NCBI RefSeq assembly: GCF_029961155.1 | Contig: NZ_JASBRH010000004.1 | Coordinates: 62,001-126,000 of the forward strand | Reading direction: 5' to 3' | Source: Pontibacterium granulatum | GTDB taxonomy: Bacteria; Pseudomonadota; Gammaproteobacteria; Pseudomonadales; Balneatricaceae | Length of the DNA: 64,000 nucleotides | Shown: piece after piece, positions 37,801 through 48,085 of the stretch | How the letters are laid out: every line of letters starts with the position of its first letter | How positions within the stretch are numbered: position 1 is the stretch's first letter | Position numbers and translations under genes: made by a program | The notes under the pieces: model-generated | The model's database searches: none | Told to the model about the DNA's origin: nothing | Seen by the model: only the letters and a program-made list of their open reading frames with translations

Positions 37801-37990
37801 GACACCCATCCTGTTCGAGACCTCACTGCAGGCGCAGTTCCTGATTCCGATGGCGGTTTCCATCGTCTTTGGACTGGCCTACGGCACCGTGCTGATTCTG
37901 CTGTTTGTACCGTCCATGCTGACCGTGATTGAAGATGTACGCGGTTTCTTTGGCCGTCGCCACAAATCACCGGTGGAAGTTCAGCTGTAA
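34844..37990 (+). CDS. RND efflux pump, inner-membrane permease
   Basis: 1048 residues, the full RND length. It has two 12-helix repeats with two large periplasmic loops. Helix 4 carries ALGIIVDDAIVVGEDTL, holding the paired aspartates that relay protons; GLSGIVINDSIVLITFYKK is its second-repeat counterpart. The partner is the adaptor overlapping by 4 bases. The sequence looks like the AcrB-type family without strong identity to MexB; export of toxic compounds or lipids is likely. No local regulator gene is adjacent. Confidence 0.93.
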   Translation: MRNYQGPLQNLTAVFASHRVAANLLMVLMILAGAWGIKKLNTQFFPNFELDVITIQVTWSGAAAEDIERSIILPIEEELKSLPDIDTYFSTANQGIASIRLEVKEDSDSDFVLDEVKQKIDSIEQDLPGDADRPLVQKIIRYENVASLLVTGSDVRLDELRPLVRDFERQLLRIGLSKIEFTGLPDQEIAIQIPPGQLHELDMTLNDVASSIQQRSIDLPAGTAAKGDGSRQIRSLSQQRDVEGFRQLPLFTDTSGRTVRLGDVAEIDLRPKDKQIELFYQGSPAVMVRVRRTENEDTLKTAATLNDWLERTRPTLPPNVTIITFDERWQPVKERIHLLLKNGLGGLVLVIGILFLFLNARVAGWVTVGIPVSFLATLAVLNLIGGSINMISLFGLIMALGIIVDDAIVVGEDTLTHLKMGEPGLQAAIGGAHRMLAPVMASSMTTVAAFLPLLLLEGRIGNILIDIPTVVICVIIASLVECFLILPGHLHHSLHKASDLHPSKLRLRLDAGFEHFRDRLFRPIVTWALEFRWATIVGAFAVFAIAITLIMGGRIKFNFFPAVERESITANVQFAAGTDRNRVSAFLNHLDDTLWDTNAALGEDIVKVAFTQERQADFSRTSVNSFKGDEFGALKIEVFSADSRETTNRELIAAWRQRIQLPPGIEKFSIDQSRSGPSGKPIEVKLTGPHMDNLKAASLELQDVLKSYTGLSNVDDDLPFGKSQLIYTLTPAGKAAGLTLQSVGRQLRASFDGIEVQSFYTGQEEVEVRVVLPDAQRDRLRAVEQLPIILPNGGTTLLANVVQFSPKQGLDTLQRVDGQLAINVTADLDEAAANANEIIASLKTNELDGITSQYGVQATFEGANKRQRRTMADMQMGVFLALTLIFIILAWVFASYTWPIAIMLAIPLGLTGAILGHGLLGIDLTILSLFGFFGLSGIVINDSIVLITFYKKLRSDGMEVREAVVEAACQRLRAVLLTSLTTIAGLTPILFETSLQAQFLIPMAVSIVFGLAYGTVLILLFVPSMLTVIEDVRGFFGRRHKSPVEVQL

Positions 37991-38031
37991 CCCTATCTCC
38001 GGTCGGCCAGGCGATACTCGCCGGTCGACCT

Positions 38032-38391
38032 TCACACCACGCGGGTCAGTTCATAGTTGTTGAGCAGTTGGCGGATCAGCTCGATTGAGGTCAGGTCCAT
38101 GGGCAGCGCCTTAAATCCCATCTGGTAGAGGTCCTGGCGTTTGCGGGTGGTATGAATCAAGCGATAGCGCCCATAAACGGGCTGCCCATCCAACTCAAAT
38201 TGGACGTCCACATCCACAGGCAAGGACACCTGCTGCTGGATCACCTGAAACATCTGATCATCTCCCTCCAACATCACGCCTCCCAAGCTGATGTTACGGA
38301 TAGTCACGTCGACATAGATCCCATTTGGCAGGTTGAGTGTTGCGGTGAGTTCGGTCGGCATGCGTGGATGCATGCGGAGCTCTGAATGCAT
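38032..38391 (-). CDS. PilZ-domain protein
   Basis: 119 residues, almost wholly one PilZ domain. The c-di-GMP-binding RxxxR motif is in LRMHPRMP and the second motif (D/N)xSxxG is NISLGG, both intact. The end (SIELIRQLLNNYELTRV) is shared with its neighbour at 38588. It is likely a stand-alone c-di-GMP receptor. The target is unknown. Confidence 0.85.
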   Translation of the reverse strand: MHSELRMHPRMPTELTATLNLPNGIYVDVTIRNISLGGVMLEGDDQMFQVIQQQVSLPVDVDVQFELDGQPVYGRYRLIHTTRKRQDLYQMGFKALPMDLTSIELIRQLLNNYELTRVV

Positions 38392-38587
38392 TGGATACTC
38401 CTGAAAATTCCATGCCTTCAGGATAGCAAACTGTTGTTTAATTCACTGAATTGATTGAAGAATAGAGTATCTGGGTCAAAACGATGACTGCAATTGGGGT
38501 ACCCAGACCGCCGAAGGGAACAGGATCTTCGGCTCAGTGTTGCGGTGAACGTGCAGGGCGGCTACACAACCACTGGGGCGGGTTTTC

Positions 38588-38947
38588 TCAAAGGCGGGTC
38601 AGTTCATACTCCTCCACTTTTTCACGAATATACTGCTGATCATTCAGATCCAGGCTCAGCAGCTTAAAGCCGAAACCGTAGCGGTTCTGCTTCAGACGCT
38701 GGGTGTGGATCAATCTGCAGTGGCAGCGGATAGGGTGATCTTCCAGTCCAAAATGCATATCAACTTCGATCGGGAAACGGGGCTTTGTGTCCTCAAAAAG
38801 GTCAAATGCGCGACCGTCTCCTTCCGTTGTCAAACCTCCCAGGCTCAGACTCAGCAGGGTAATGTCCGCCGAATCTCCAGACGGGAATACAATTTCAGCG
38901 GGGATCTCAACCGGTACACGGGGGTGTAACCGTAGCTCTGGATGCAT
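38588..38947 (-). CDS. PilZ-domain protein, paralog of the preceding gene
   Basis: The ATG at 38947 follows GAGG by 9 bases; the longer frame begins with a GTG inside that ribosome site. The 119-residue protein aligns end to end with the gene at 38032-38391. RxxxR is kept (LRLHPRVP), but the second motif reads SLSLGG, with Ser for the usual Asp/Asn. It may bind c-di-GMP weakly or a different nucleotide. The two genes are 197 bases apart and probably arose by tandem duplication. Confidence 0.82.
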   Translation of the reverse strand: MHPELRLHPRVPVEIPAEIVFPSGDSADITLLSLSLGGLTTEGDGRAFDLFEDTKPRFPIEVDMHFGLEDHPIRCHCRLIHTQRLKQNRYGFGFKLLSLDLNDQQYIREKVEEYELTRL

Positions 38948-39180
38948 ATCGATTGTCCTCACTTTGTAACTAAAGAAAGCATAGCAAATGCGTTCACAAA
39001 GGACCGGCAGGACAAAATTTGGTTCCCTAAACGACCTCCATTGCCAATATCTGTCCTATATCCAACCAGATCACTCAGTTTTATGCGTTCAACACTTAAT
39101 GGTTGGCAATGAATTCTGTATACTTTTGCGCCTTGTCGCGTGCAAAACCCGGCCCGATCCGGGAGATATCAGGACTATCC

Positions 39181-40377
39181 ATGAACAAAGATCTCAGCCT
39201 CCTGCAGCCTTACCCGTTTGAAAAACTGACCGCGCTAAAAGCGCAGGTTACACCGCCATCCGATCTGGACCACATCGCCTTTTCTATCGGTGAACCAAAA
39301 CACCCTGCCCCTGATTTTGTGGCTGAGGTGCTGACCGAGAACATGGGCCGTCTGTGCAACTACCCAACCACTGCGGGCCTGCCAGAACTGCGCCAGGCGA
39401 TTGCTGGCTGGTGTGAGCGTCGTTTTAAGCTCAAGGAAGGCTCTGTAGATCCGGAAGCGAACGTACTGCCGGTGAACGGTACCCGTGAAGCGATCTTTGC
39501 CTTTACCCAGGCAGCGGTAAACCGCAGCGAAGATGCACTGGTTGTATCGCCTAACCCGTTCTACCAGATCTACGAAGGTGCGGCGTATCTGGCCGGTGCC
39601 AAGCCGTACTACCTGAACTGTCTTGCCGAAAACGGCTTTATCCCTGATTTCGATGCGGTACCAGAGTCCGTATGGCAGAACTGCCAGTTGCTGTTCCTGT
39701 GCTCTCCTAGCAACCCGACCGGCGCCGTGACCGATCTGGACACGCTGAAGAAGCTGATCGAACTGTCTGACAAATACGATTTCATCGTGGCATCCGACGA
39801 ATGCTACTCCGAGATCTATCTGGACGAACGCCATCCTCCGGTTGGCCTGCTGCAGGCCTGCGCCGAGATGGGCCGCGACGACTACAAGAACTGCGTGGTG
39901 ATGCACAGCCTCTCCAAGCGCTCCAACCTGCCAGGTCTACGTTCCGGATTCATCGCCGGTGATGCCGCACTGTTGGGTCCGTTCCTGCAGTACCGTACCT
40001 ACCACGGCTGCTCCATGCCGGTTCAGCACCAGTTGGCCTCTATCGCCGCGTGGAACGATGAAGACCACGTACTGGAAAATCGTGATCAGTACCGCCGTAA
40101 GTTTGATGCGGTCATCGAAATCCTGTCTCCGGTGATGGATGTGCAGAAACCGGATGCCAGCTTCTACCTGTGGGCGAAAACACCCATCGATGACGACACG
40201 TTTGCCCAAGGCCTGTTTGAGCAGCAGAACCTGACCGTGCTGCCGGGTCGTTACCTGTCCCGTGAAACCGACGGCATCCTGCCGGGTGCTGGCTACGTGC
40301 GTATGGCACTGGTTGCAACCCTGGAAGAGTGCATCGAAGGTGCCCACCGTATTCGCAAATACGTTGAGTCGCTGTAA
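39181..40377 (+). CDS. dapC: succinyldiaminopimelate transaminase DapC
   Basis: The ATG at 39181 has AGGA 7 bases upstream and starts MNKDLSLLQPYPFEKL, matching DapC; the frame is open to 39103. It encodes 398 residues of fold-type I PLP aminotransferase. The PLP-binding lysine is in SLSKRSNLPGLRSG, with the Asn/Asp contacts SPSNPTGAV and ASDECYSEIY. It converts N-succinyl-2-amino-6-ketopimelate to N-succinyl-LL-DAP in lysine and cell wall synthesis. The neighbours dapD and dapE complete the succinylase branch. Confidence 0.92.
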   Translation: MNKDLSLLQPYPFEKLTALKAQVTPPSDLDHIAFSIGEPKHPAPDFVAEVLTENMGRLCNYPTTAGLPELRQAIAGWCERRFKLKEGSVDPEANVLPVNGTREAIFAFTQAAVNRSEDALVVSPNPFYQIYEGAAYLAGAKPYYLNCLAENGFIPDFDAVPESVWQNCQLLFLCSPSNPTGAVTDLDTLKKLIELSDKYDFIVASDECYSEIYLDERHPPVGLLQACAEMGRDDYKNCVVMHSLSKRSNLPGLRSGFIAGDAALLGPFLQYRTYHGCSMPVQHQLASIAAWNDEDHVLENRDQYRRKFDAVIEILSPVMDVQKPDASFYLWAKTPIDDDTFAQGLFEQQNLTVLPGRYLSRETDGILPGAGYVRMALVATLEECIEGAHRIRKYVESL

Positions 40378-40403
40378 GAGCCGTCACCAAGAGGTAAAAG
40401 CGC

Positions 40404-40751
40404 ATGATTACCATGTACGGTATTAAGAACTGCGACACCATCAAGAAAGCCCGCAAGTGGCTGGAAGCGGAAGGTGTCGAATACCAGTTTCACGACTACC
40501 GCAAGGACGGTCTGGACGCCGATCAGCTGAAAGGCTGGGTGGGCGAACTGGGCTGGGAAGTGCTGCTGAACAAACGCGGCACCACCTGGCGCCAGCTGCC
40601 GGATGAAGTCAAAGACAATATTGATGAGGCCTCCGCGATTGAGGTTATGCTGGAGAATCCGGCGATCATCAAGCGCCCGCTGCTGGATACCGGCAACGTG
40701 CGCAAAGTAGGTTTTAAGGATGCGGAGTACGCATCCCTGCTGGGTAAGTAA
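40404..40751 (+). CDS. yffB: ArsC/Spx-family protein YffB
   Basis: 115 residues with the thioredoxin-like ArsC fold: [21 protein letters not shown] at the N-terminus with a single Cys, and [15 protein letters not shown] at the end carrying the ArsC-type Arg. It is smaller than true arsenate reductases and lacks the extra cysteines, as in YffB of E. coli, which is also next to dapE. It is a cytosolic glutathione-dependent reductase candidate with no known substrate. GAGG precedes the ATG. It lies between dapC and dapD. Confidence 0.85.
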   Translation: MITMYGIKNCDTIKKARKWLEAEGVEYQFHDYRKDGLDADQLKGWVGELGWEVLLNKRGTTWRQLPDEVKDNIDEASAIEVMLENPAIIKRPLLDTGNVRKVGFKDAEYASLLGK

Positions 40752-40799
40752 AACCCGGCAACGATAAGAATTTTATACTGAGTTTACTGGAGTCATAAC

Positions 40800-41831
40800 A
40801 TGGCAAATTTTGCATTCGGTCTGGGTGTTGGTACCAAATCTTCCGCTGGTGACCTGCTGGAGGTTTACTACAACGCACCGCTGCTGAACGCGGACGACGC
40901 GCTGGTTGCAGCGGTTGCTGCAAAAGTGGGTTACGAAGGTGGCAACGCAGCGATCGAGATCAAAGAGTCCCAGCTGAAGGATCTGGAAGCGGCATTCCTG
41001 TCCGTAGGTGCGGAAGATCAGGCTGAGATCGTTGAAATCCTGGAAGGTACTTCCCAGGCGCTGTTCGTAACCATTCTGGAAACTGACGCAGAGCCAGCCT
41101 CTACCGCTGAGGTTTACCTGAAACTGTCCCTGCTGTCCCACCGTCTGGTCCAGCCACACGGCCTGAACCTGGCAGGTATGTTCGGTCAGTTGCCAAACGT
41201 AGCCTGGACCTCTGAAGGCGCGGTATCCCTGGACGACCTGTCCAAGCGTCAGTTGGCTGCCCGCGCTCAGGGTCGCGTGCTGCACGTTTACTCTGTAGAC
41301 AAGTTCCCACAGATGACCAACTACGTGGTACCGGCAGGTATCCGTGTCGGTGACGCGTCCCGTATCCGTCTGGGTGCACACGTAGGTGAAGGCACCACCG
41401 TAATGCACGAAGGTTTCATCAACTTCAACGCAGGCACCATGGGTGTAAGCATGGTTGAAGGCCGCATCTCTGCAGGCGTAGTCGTAGGCAACGGCTCCGA
41501 CATCGGTGGTGGCGCTTCCACCATGGGTACCCTGTCCGGCGGTAACAACGTTGTGATCTCTGTTGGCGAGAACTGCCTGCTGGGCGCAAACGCCGGTCTG
41601 GGTCTTCCACTGGGCGATCGCTGCACCCTGGAAGCGGGTCTGTACGTAACTGCAGGTTCCAAAGTAACGCTGCTGGACGACCAGAACAACGAAGTGGGCG
41701 TAGTTAAAGCCGCTGAACTGGCGGGCAAACCGGACCTGCTGTTCCGTCGCAACTCTCAGAACGGCCGTATCGAAGTAAAGACCAACAAATCTGCGATCGA
41801 ACTGAACGAAGAGCTGCACAAGCACAACTAA
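40800..41831 (+). CDS. dapD: tetrahydrodipicolinate N-succinyltransferase DapD
   Basis: 343 residues. The N-terminal domain starts MANFAFGLGVGTKSSAGDLLEVYYN. The C-terminal half is a left-handed beta-helix of hexapeptide repeats (IRVGDASRIRLGAHVGEGTTVMHEGFINFNAGTMG), followed by GRISAGVVVGNGSDIGGGASTMGTLSGG. This is the longer DapD type found in Pseudomonas. It transfers succinate from succinyl-CoA to THDP. GGAG precedes the ATG. Codon use is strongly biased, suggesting high expression. A good terminator follows. Confidence 0.95.
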   Translation: MANFAFGLGVGTKSSAGDLLEVYYNAPLLNADDALVAAVAAKVGYEGGNAAIEIKESQLKDLEAAFLSVGAEDQAEIVEILEGTSQALFVTILETDAEPASTAEVYLKLSLLSHRLVQPHGLNLAGMFGQLPNVAWTSEGAVSLDDLSKRQLAARAQGRVLHVYSVDKFPQMTNYVVPAGIRVGDASRIRLGAHVGEGTTVMHEGFINFNAGTMGVSMVEGRISAGVVVGNGSDIGGGASTMGTLSGGNNVVISVGENCLLGANAGLGLPLGDRCTLEAGLYVTAGSKVTLLDDQNNEVGVVKAAELAGKPDLLFRRNSQNGRIEVKTNKSAIELNEELHKHN

Positions 41832-41850
41832 GCACGGCTTAACGCGCTGA

Positions 41851-43919
<2,069 letters not shown>

Positions 43920-43929
43920 GAATGCACTG

Positions 43930-44217
43930 ATGAGCCGCCAACGTATCCATCCATTAAAACGCTGGTTATACCGCCGCGCTGATAACTACCAGCAGAACCT
44001 GAAAATCCTGATCTCAGGTTTCGGCACCTTTGTGCTGGGTGGACTGCTGATTGTGGGCTCCGAGTTCTTCCTGCGCAGTTCGGTGCTGCAGGAAACCCTG
44101 GCATTTATTGGCTTAATCCTGGCTGGCGTGGGTATCATTCTGGCGGCATTTGGCTATATTTGCCTAAGCGTGCTGCGACTTTTCCGAATTTTGAGTACAA
44201 ACCAAACCGATGACTGA
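43930..44217 (+). CDS. hypothetical small membrane protein, 95 aa
   Basis: The ATG at 43930 is preferred over the in-frame start 14 codons earlier that runs inside rlmA. The 95-residue protein has a basic N-terminus (MSRQRIHPLKRWLYRRADNYQQNL) and two membrane helices (ILISGFGTFVLGGLLIVGSEFF and TLAFIGLILAGVGIILAAFGYICLSVL). No family is recognised. It lies between rlmA and the unknown gene at 44210, overlapping the latter by 8 bases. Confidence 0.65.
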   Translation: MSRQRIHPLKRWLYRRADNYQQNLKILISGFGTFVLGGLLIVGSEFFLRSSVLQETLAFIGLILAGVGIILAAFGYICLSVLRLFRILSTNQTDD

Positions 44218-44596
44218 TCAACGCCATCCCGATATCGAGATCTATGTAAAAAACCGCTCGCTGGACGAGATCGAAGCCTGGCTGCGCCAGCGTTTTGACG
44301 GACTCAGCAACGACTTTTCACAGGGCACCGTACACGAGTACAAAGCCTCACTGGATGACACCGCTGTTCCGGTGATGATCCACGAGAAGGTGGTGGGTAA
44401 AGCCTGGACCAGCGTCTGGTTCAAATCAGACCGCACTCGTTGGGAGAAAGACCTGGACTGCGCCATTCAGGCCGCTGCCGATATGGAGACCCAGATCCGC
44501 TGTATCGCGGGTGGCTGGGCTGACGGCGACGAACCGGATGAGTGGTGGAAAGTAGAAAACGACACCCAGGAAAAGATTCAGTGGCGCACTGACTGA
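44210..44596 (+). CDS. hypothetical protein, 128 aa
   Basis: 128 residues, acidic, soluble, rich in Trp (about 9). Segments YVKNRSLDEIEAWLRQRFDG and WTSVWFKSDRTRWEKDLDCAIQAAADMETQIRCI look conserved but no domain name can be given. It overlaps the membrane protein gene by 8 bases, so it is part of the dapE-rlmA transcription unit. A GC-rich hairpin (44609-44617 with 44633-44641) lies just after the stop, without a T-run. Confidence 0.65.
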   Translation: MTDQRHPDIEIYVKNRSLDEIEAWLRQRFDGLSNDFSQGTVHEYKASLDDTAVPVMIHEKVVGKAWTSVWFKSDRTRWEKDLDCAIQAAADMETQIRCIAGGWADGDEPDEWWKVENDTQEKIQWRTD

Positions 44597-44760
44597 TCCA
44601 TGAGCGTTCAGGCGCGCCCCCTCCCTTTCTCAGCGCGCCTGCCATTCTTCCCTCTACGCCAAAATTCATTGGCCTTAAATCGCGAACATTCCATTCCTGA
44701 ATCTAAAATTGTTTCGAAGCTTATCGAAGCATACCCTGTAGACTCCTATTTCGCAGGACA

Positions 44761-45498
44761 ATGGGCGATTCGATGAGTAATCCACAGGACTATCCAACCG
44801 TAGCCGACTACCCAATCTCCCAGCGCTGGCCGGCTCGACAGCCGGAACTTATCCAGCTGTATTCACTGGGCACGCCTAATGGGGTGAAGGTCTCCATCGC
44901 ACTGGAAGAACTGGGTCTGCCCTACGAAGCCCATCGCGTTACCCTGGCGGACGAGGATGTGAAGAGCACAGAGTTTCTGTCCCTCAACCCCAACAACAAG
45001 ATCCCGGCGATCATCGATCCCAACGGCCCTGAGGGCACGCCGATTGGCCTGTTCGAAAGCGGTGCTATTCTGGTCTATCTGGCGGAGAAAACCGGCAAAC
45101 TGATGGGCCGCACAGCAACCGACAGGATCAAGGTCTTGCAGTGGCTGATGTTCCAGATGGGCGGTGTGGGACCGATGTTCGGCCAGTTGGGCTTCTTTTT
45201 TGCCTACGCGGGCAAGGAGATCGAAGACCCACGTCCACGCGAGCGCTACATCAACGAGGCAAAACGCCTTCTGAACGTCATCAATCAACAGCTGGAGGGC
45301 CAGGAGTGGATCGCCGGTGAGTATTCCATCGCCGATATCGCCATTGCGCCCTGGCTGGAAACAATCGCTAAATTCTACAAAGCGGGTGAAGTCACCGGCC
45401 TGGCTGAATACAAAAACGTCATGGCCTATATCGAGCGTTTCACTGATCGCCCTGCCGTTCAGAGGGGATGGGCGGTACCACCGTCACTGAAGAGCTAA
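44761..45498 (+). CDS. glutathione S-transferase, YghU/nu-class
   Basis: 245 residues. The N-terminal extension (PQDYPTVADYPISQRWPAR) before the thioredoxin-like domain is the mark of YghU-type proteins. The domain starts LIQLYSLGTPNGVKVSIALEELGLPYE and has the Pro turn NPNNKIPAIIDPNGP and ESGAILVYLAEKTGKL. The C-terminal helical domain includes EWIAGEYSIADIAIAPW. Such enzymes bind two glutathiones and reduce disulfide bonds. The in-frame ATG at 44773 is an alternative start. Confidence 0.88.
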   Translation: MGDSMSNPQDYPTVADYPISQRWPARQPELIQLYSLGTPNGVKVSIALEELGLPYEAHRVTLADEDVKSTEFLSLNPNNKIPAIIDPNGPEGTPIGLFESGAILVYLAEKTGKLMGRTATDRIKVLQWLMFQMGGVGPMFGQLGFFFAYAGKEIEDPRPRERYINEAKRLLNVINQQLEGQEWIAGEYSIADIAIAPWLETIAKFYKAGEVTGLAEYKNVMAYIERFTDRPAVQRGWAVPPSLKS

Positions 45499-45519
45499 GG
45501 AAACGCAGAGGGATACAGG

Positions 45520-45957
45520 TCAGGCGGTCCGCCTGATCTGCTGATGGGAAGTAGCAATCTCCTGCAGCATCGCACCACCCGAGATCAGCCCCAGTCTTTC
45601 CAGCGAGTCGTTCAGTCGGCGACTCTTTACCGGCACCAGAGATTCAGTTTCCACGTAGCTGCAAGCGTAGGCAAACTCGCCACGCATATCCTTGTTGATG
45701 CCCACATTCATCCGCTCGGCCACATCGGCGCTATACAGATCATTGGGGTTGGGATATTGGTTGTCGGTGGTAGGCAGTTCAAACCCCTCACCGGATACCT
45801 GGGGACGCCTACCCGTCAGCTCCTGATTGGTCGCAATCATGCTCAGCAGCAGTGAAAATTGGGCACCGCTACCACTCTGAACCGCCTGGGTCAGATTGGA
45901 GGTATAGGTTTCTATACGTGCCTGAATTTTTTCTGTCTGCATCTTCCGGATCTGCAT
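45520..45957 (-). CDS. hypothetical protein, 145 aa
   Basis: 145 residues, soluble. The first third (ARIETYTSNLTQAVQSGSGAQFSLLLSMIATNQ) is amphipathic helix, the middle is Pro/Asn-rich, and the end (LNDSLERLGLISGGAMLQEIATSHQ) is helical. No family is named. No clear Shine-Dalgarno precedes the ATG at 45957, and a later Met at 45942 is possible. The gene diverges from greB. Confidence 0.55.
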   Translation of the reverse strand: MQIRKMQTEKIQARIETYTSNLTQAVQSGSGAQFSLLLSMIATNQELTGRRPQVSGEGFELPTTDNQYPNPNDLYSADVAERMNVGINKDMRGEFAYACSYVETESLVPVKSRRLNDSLERLGLISGGAMLQEIATSHQQIRRTA

Positions 45958-46079
45958 CGAGTAACAAAACGTTGTCCCAATCCTATCGGCGACGCGCTAA
46001 AATTCTTTATCTAAATCGTTCAATTTTACGCACTTTTCGCACACCTCGTGCCCAATGCGTAAACCAGATCAGGATAGTT

Positions 46080-46598
46080 ATGGGCCGTTGGCGACCACCT
46101 CAACCGAAGAAATCCAAGTATATCACCGCAGAAGGCTACAAACGCCTTAACGACGAGCTGAAGTACTTGTGGAAAGTTAAACGTCCGGAGATTACCCAAT
46201 CGGTGAAAGAGGCGGCCGCCCAAGGCGACCGCTCCGAAAATGCCGAATACATCTACGGCAAGAAACAGCTGCGCGAGATCGACCGTCGTGTGCGCTATCT
46301 GTCCAAGCGCCTGGAAGATATGACCGTGGTGGACCGCATTCCGGAAAACCAGGACAAGGTATTCTTTGGTGCCTGGGTGACGATCGAAGATGAAGAGGAA
46401 ACCCGCAAACGCTACCGCATTGTGGGTCCGGACGAGATCGAAGCGGGTAGCGACTACATCAGCATGGATTCGCCACTGGCCAAACTGTTGCTGAAGAAAG
46501 AAATTGGTGACGAGATCTGGCTGCAAAAACCCAACGGCGAAGAGATCTGGTACGAAATCGTCGCCGTTGAGTATCAGGCCTACAACACCGATCCTTAG
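46080..46598 (+). CDS. greB: transcription elongation factor GreB
   Basis: The ATG at 46080 gives 172 residues; the frame is open to 45852 but the upstream part has no conserved features. The N-terminal coiled coil has the Gre acidic tip (GDRSENAEYIYGKKQLREIDRRVRYL: Asp and Glu at the tip), followed by the FKBP-like C-domain (FFGAWVTIEDEEETRKRYRIVGPDE). The basic patch and length are those of GreB rather than GreA. It reactivates backtracked RNA polymerase. Confidence 0.92.
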   Translation: MGRWRPPQPKKSKYITAEGYKRLNDELKYLWKVKRPEITQSVKEAAAQGDRSENAEYIYGKKQLREIDRRVRYLSKRLEDMTVVDRIPENQDKVFFGAWVTIEDEEETRKRYRIVGPDEIEAGSDYISMDSPLAKLLLKKEIGDEIWLQKPNGEEIWYEIVAVEYQAYNTDP

Positions 46599-46611
46599 TC
46601 TTGTAAATGAG

Positions 46612-47043
46612 CTATTTTAGCCCCCCGCGCTGCAGCCAAGCTGTATAAATCTGCTCGCTCCAGTGGCTTTGGAAGTACGCAATCACCGCCTCCTGCTGGT
46701 CTTCGTCCAGTTGTCCCTTAAAGCCGGGCATAGTGCCACCAAACTTGGCGCCGCCGTTCTGAACGGTGAACATCAGAGCTCGCAGCGGGTGATGCCAGGC
46801 ATGGGCACTGCCGTTCAGCGGTGGCGGTGGATAGTTGCCATTGGCCAGCGGCTTACGCCAGTCCGGTGTTCCACGTGCTTCAGCACCGTGACAAACAACA
46901 CAGTTCGCAGCAAACAGTGCCTTACCCGTCTCCACCTGAGATTGGGTGTACCAACGCCCCTCCACCTTCGGCTCTGAGGGGCCACAACCTAACAGCAATA
47001 GCGCTGGCAGCAACAACACCAACGCTTTGATCCAAGCTCCCAT
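46612..47043 (-). CDS. lipoprotein monoheme cytochrome c
   Basis: 143 residues. The signal ends in the lipobox LLLGC, so it is membrane-anchored in the periplasm. One heme site is CVVCH (about residue 48), with the distal Met in GTMPGFKG. It resembles c5/c551-type small cytochromes. GGAG precedes the ATG. It is the third gene of cueR-DUF411-cytochrome on the minus strand and ends 14 bases from the greB stop. Its place in the copper cluster suggests a link between copper stress and electron transfer. Confidence 0.85.
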   Translation of the reverse strand: MGAWIKALVLLLPALLLLGCGPSEPKVEGRWYTQSQVETGKALFAANCVVCHGAEARGTPDWRKPLANGNYPPPPLNGSAHAWHHPLRALMFTVQNGGAKFGGTMPGFKGQLDEDQQEAVIAYFQSHWSEQIYTAWLQRGGLK

Positions 47044-47057
47044 AACGGTATCTCCGA

Positions 47058-47543
47058 TCAGTATTCGCTGTAGTTGTGATACACATCCACCTTGTTGTCT
47101 TCGGTGACCGAGAACACCTGAAATGCTTGCTTAGGCGCCCCTGGCATATCCATTCCCGGCCCTCCGGATGGCATACCCGGTACGGTCAACAGACGAATAT
47201 TGTTCTCGCTACTGAGCAAACGTTTGATATCCTGCGCCGGTACATGCCCTTCAATCACTTTTCCGTTCACCTCGGCAGTATGGCAGGAGGCCCCTTTCGG
47301 CGGCACGCCCAAACGCTGTTTATGCGCATTCACATCCTCAACCACCACATCTTTCACCTGAAAATTATGATCCTTGAGGTGGGCAATCCAGCCTTTGCAG
47401 CAGCCACAGCTAGCACTGCGGTATACAGTTATCTGGTGGCTTTCATCGGTTTTTCCTTCCAGCCAAACCGGATCAGCAGCCTTGGCATTTGCCACAGGTA
47501 GTACCAACGTCGCCAACAAGGCGGTAAGAATCAGTTTTTTCAT
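47058..47543 (-). CDS. DUF411 metal-associated periplasmic protein
   Basis: The ATG at 47543 has TGGAG upstream and a signal peptide (MKKLILTALLATLVLPVANA); an earlier in-frame start at 47588 would hide it. The DUF411 core follows: TVYRSASCGCCKGWIAHLKDHNFQV (CxCC metal site) and SCHTAEVNGKVIEGHVPAQDIKRLL. The C-terminal Met/Gly/Pro run (GMPSGGPGMDMPGAPK) may bind copper. The family occurs in copper and silver resistance clusters, usually next to CopA or cueR-type genes as here. Confidence 0.88.
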   Translation of the reverse strand: MKKLILTALLATLVLPVANAKAADPVWLEGKTDESHQITVYRSASCGCCKGWIAHLKDHNFQVKDVVVEDVNAHKQRLGVPPKGASCHTAEVNGKVIEGHVPAQDIKRLLSSENNIRLLTVPGMPSGGPGMDMPGAPKQAFQVFSVTEDNKVDVYHNYSEY

Positions 47544-47593
47544 CACAAACTCCAGTATCGGGGCATATAAGATCGAGCCCCCTATCAATAAAA

Positions 47594-48004
47594 TCAGTTA
47601 ATGGACTTATCGGTATTTTCACCGCTGAGGGCGTCTAGGATCGGGCAGTCAGCACCATTGTCACCACGACACTGGTTGGAAAGAGAGAGCAACTGCTCGC
47701 GCATCTTCGCTAACTGAACCAGCTGCTGATCAATCTGCTCCACATGGGCCAATACCCGTGCTTTTACCTCTGCGCTTCGGCGTGCCGGATTATGCAGTAG
47801 CTCCAAAAGCTCCTTGCTCTCATCCAGCGAAAAACCTAGATCACGTGCTCGCTTAATAAAGCGCAACTGCTCAAGCTGCTTATCGTTGTAGACGCGATAG
47901 CCATTATCCGCACGACTGACCGCTTGAATAATACCCTGCTGCTCATAGAAACGGATTGTTTTACTGCTCAAGCCGGAAAGCTTCGCTGCCTGTGAAATAT
48001 TCAC
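47594..48004 (-). CDS. cueR: Cu(I)-responsive MerR-family activator CueR
   Basis: 136 residues from a GTG start with GAGGAG 8 bases upstream. The N-terminal winged helix (MNISQAAKLSGLSSKTIRFYEQQGII) is followed by a dimerisation helix and the metal-binding loop QCRGDNGADCPIL, with Cys112 and Cys120, the same positions as in E. coli CueR; the +1-ion selectivity of that loop is known. It activates promoters with an overlong 19-bp spacer. Two such promoters are seen at 48539-48569 and 56280-56310. It leads the operon with DUF411 and cytochrome c. Confidence 0.93.
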   Translation of the reverse strand: MNISQAAKLSGLSSKTIRFYEQQGIIQAVSRADNGYRVYNDKQLEQLRFIKRARDLGFSLDESKELLELLHNPARRSAEVKARVLAHVEQIDQQLVQLAKMREQLLSLSNQCRGDNGADCPILDALSGENTDKSIN

Positions 48005-48085
48005 GCGCTGCGCTCCTCAACTAAAAGGTCTTAAAAAATGGGATAGAGATGCGGGACTGGCAGTAACTTCTTGCTGCCAATTAAA

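Noticed and set aside
44609-44641. GC-rich hairpin after the gene ending at 44596 as a terminator
   Set aside because: Stem is good (CAGGCGCGC with GCGCGCCTG), but no T-run follows; not strong enough to list as a terminator.
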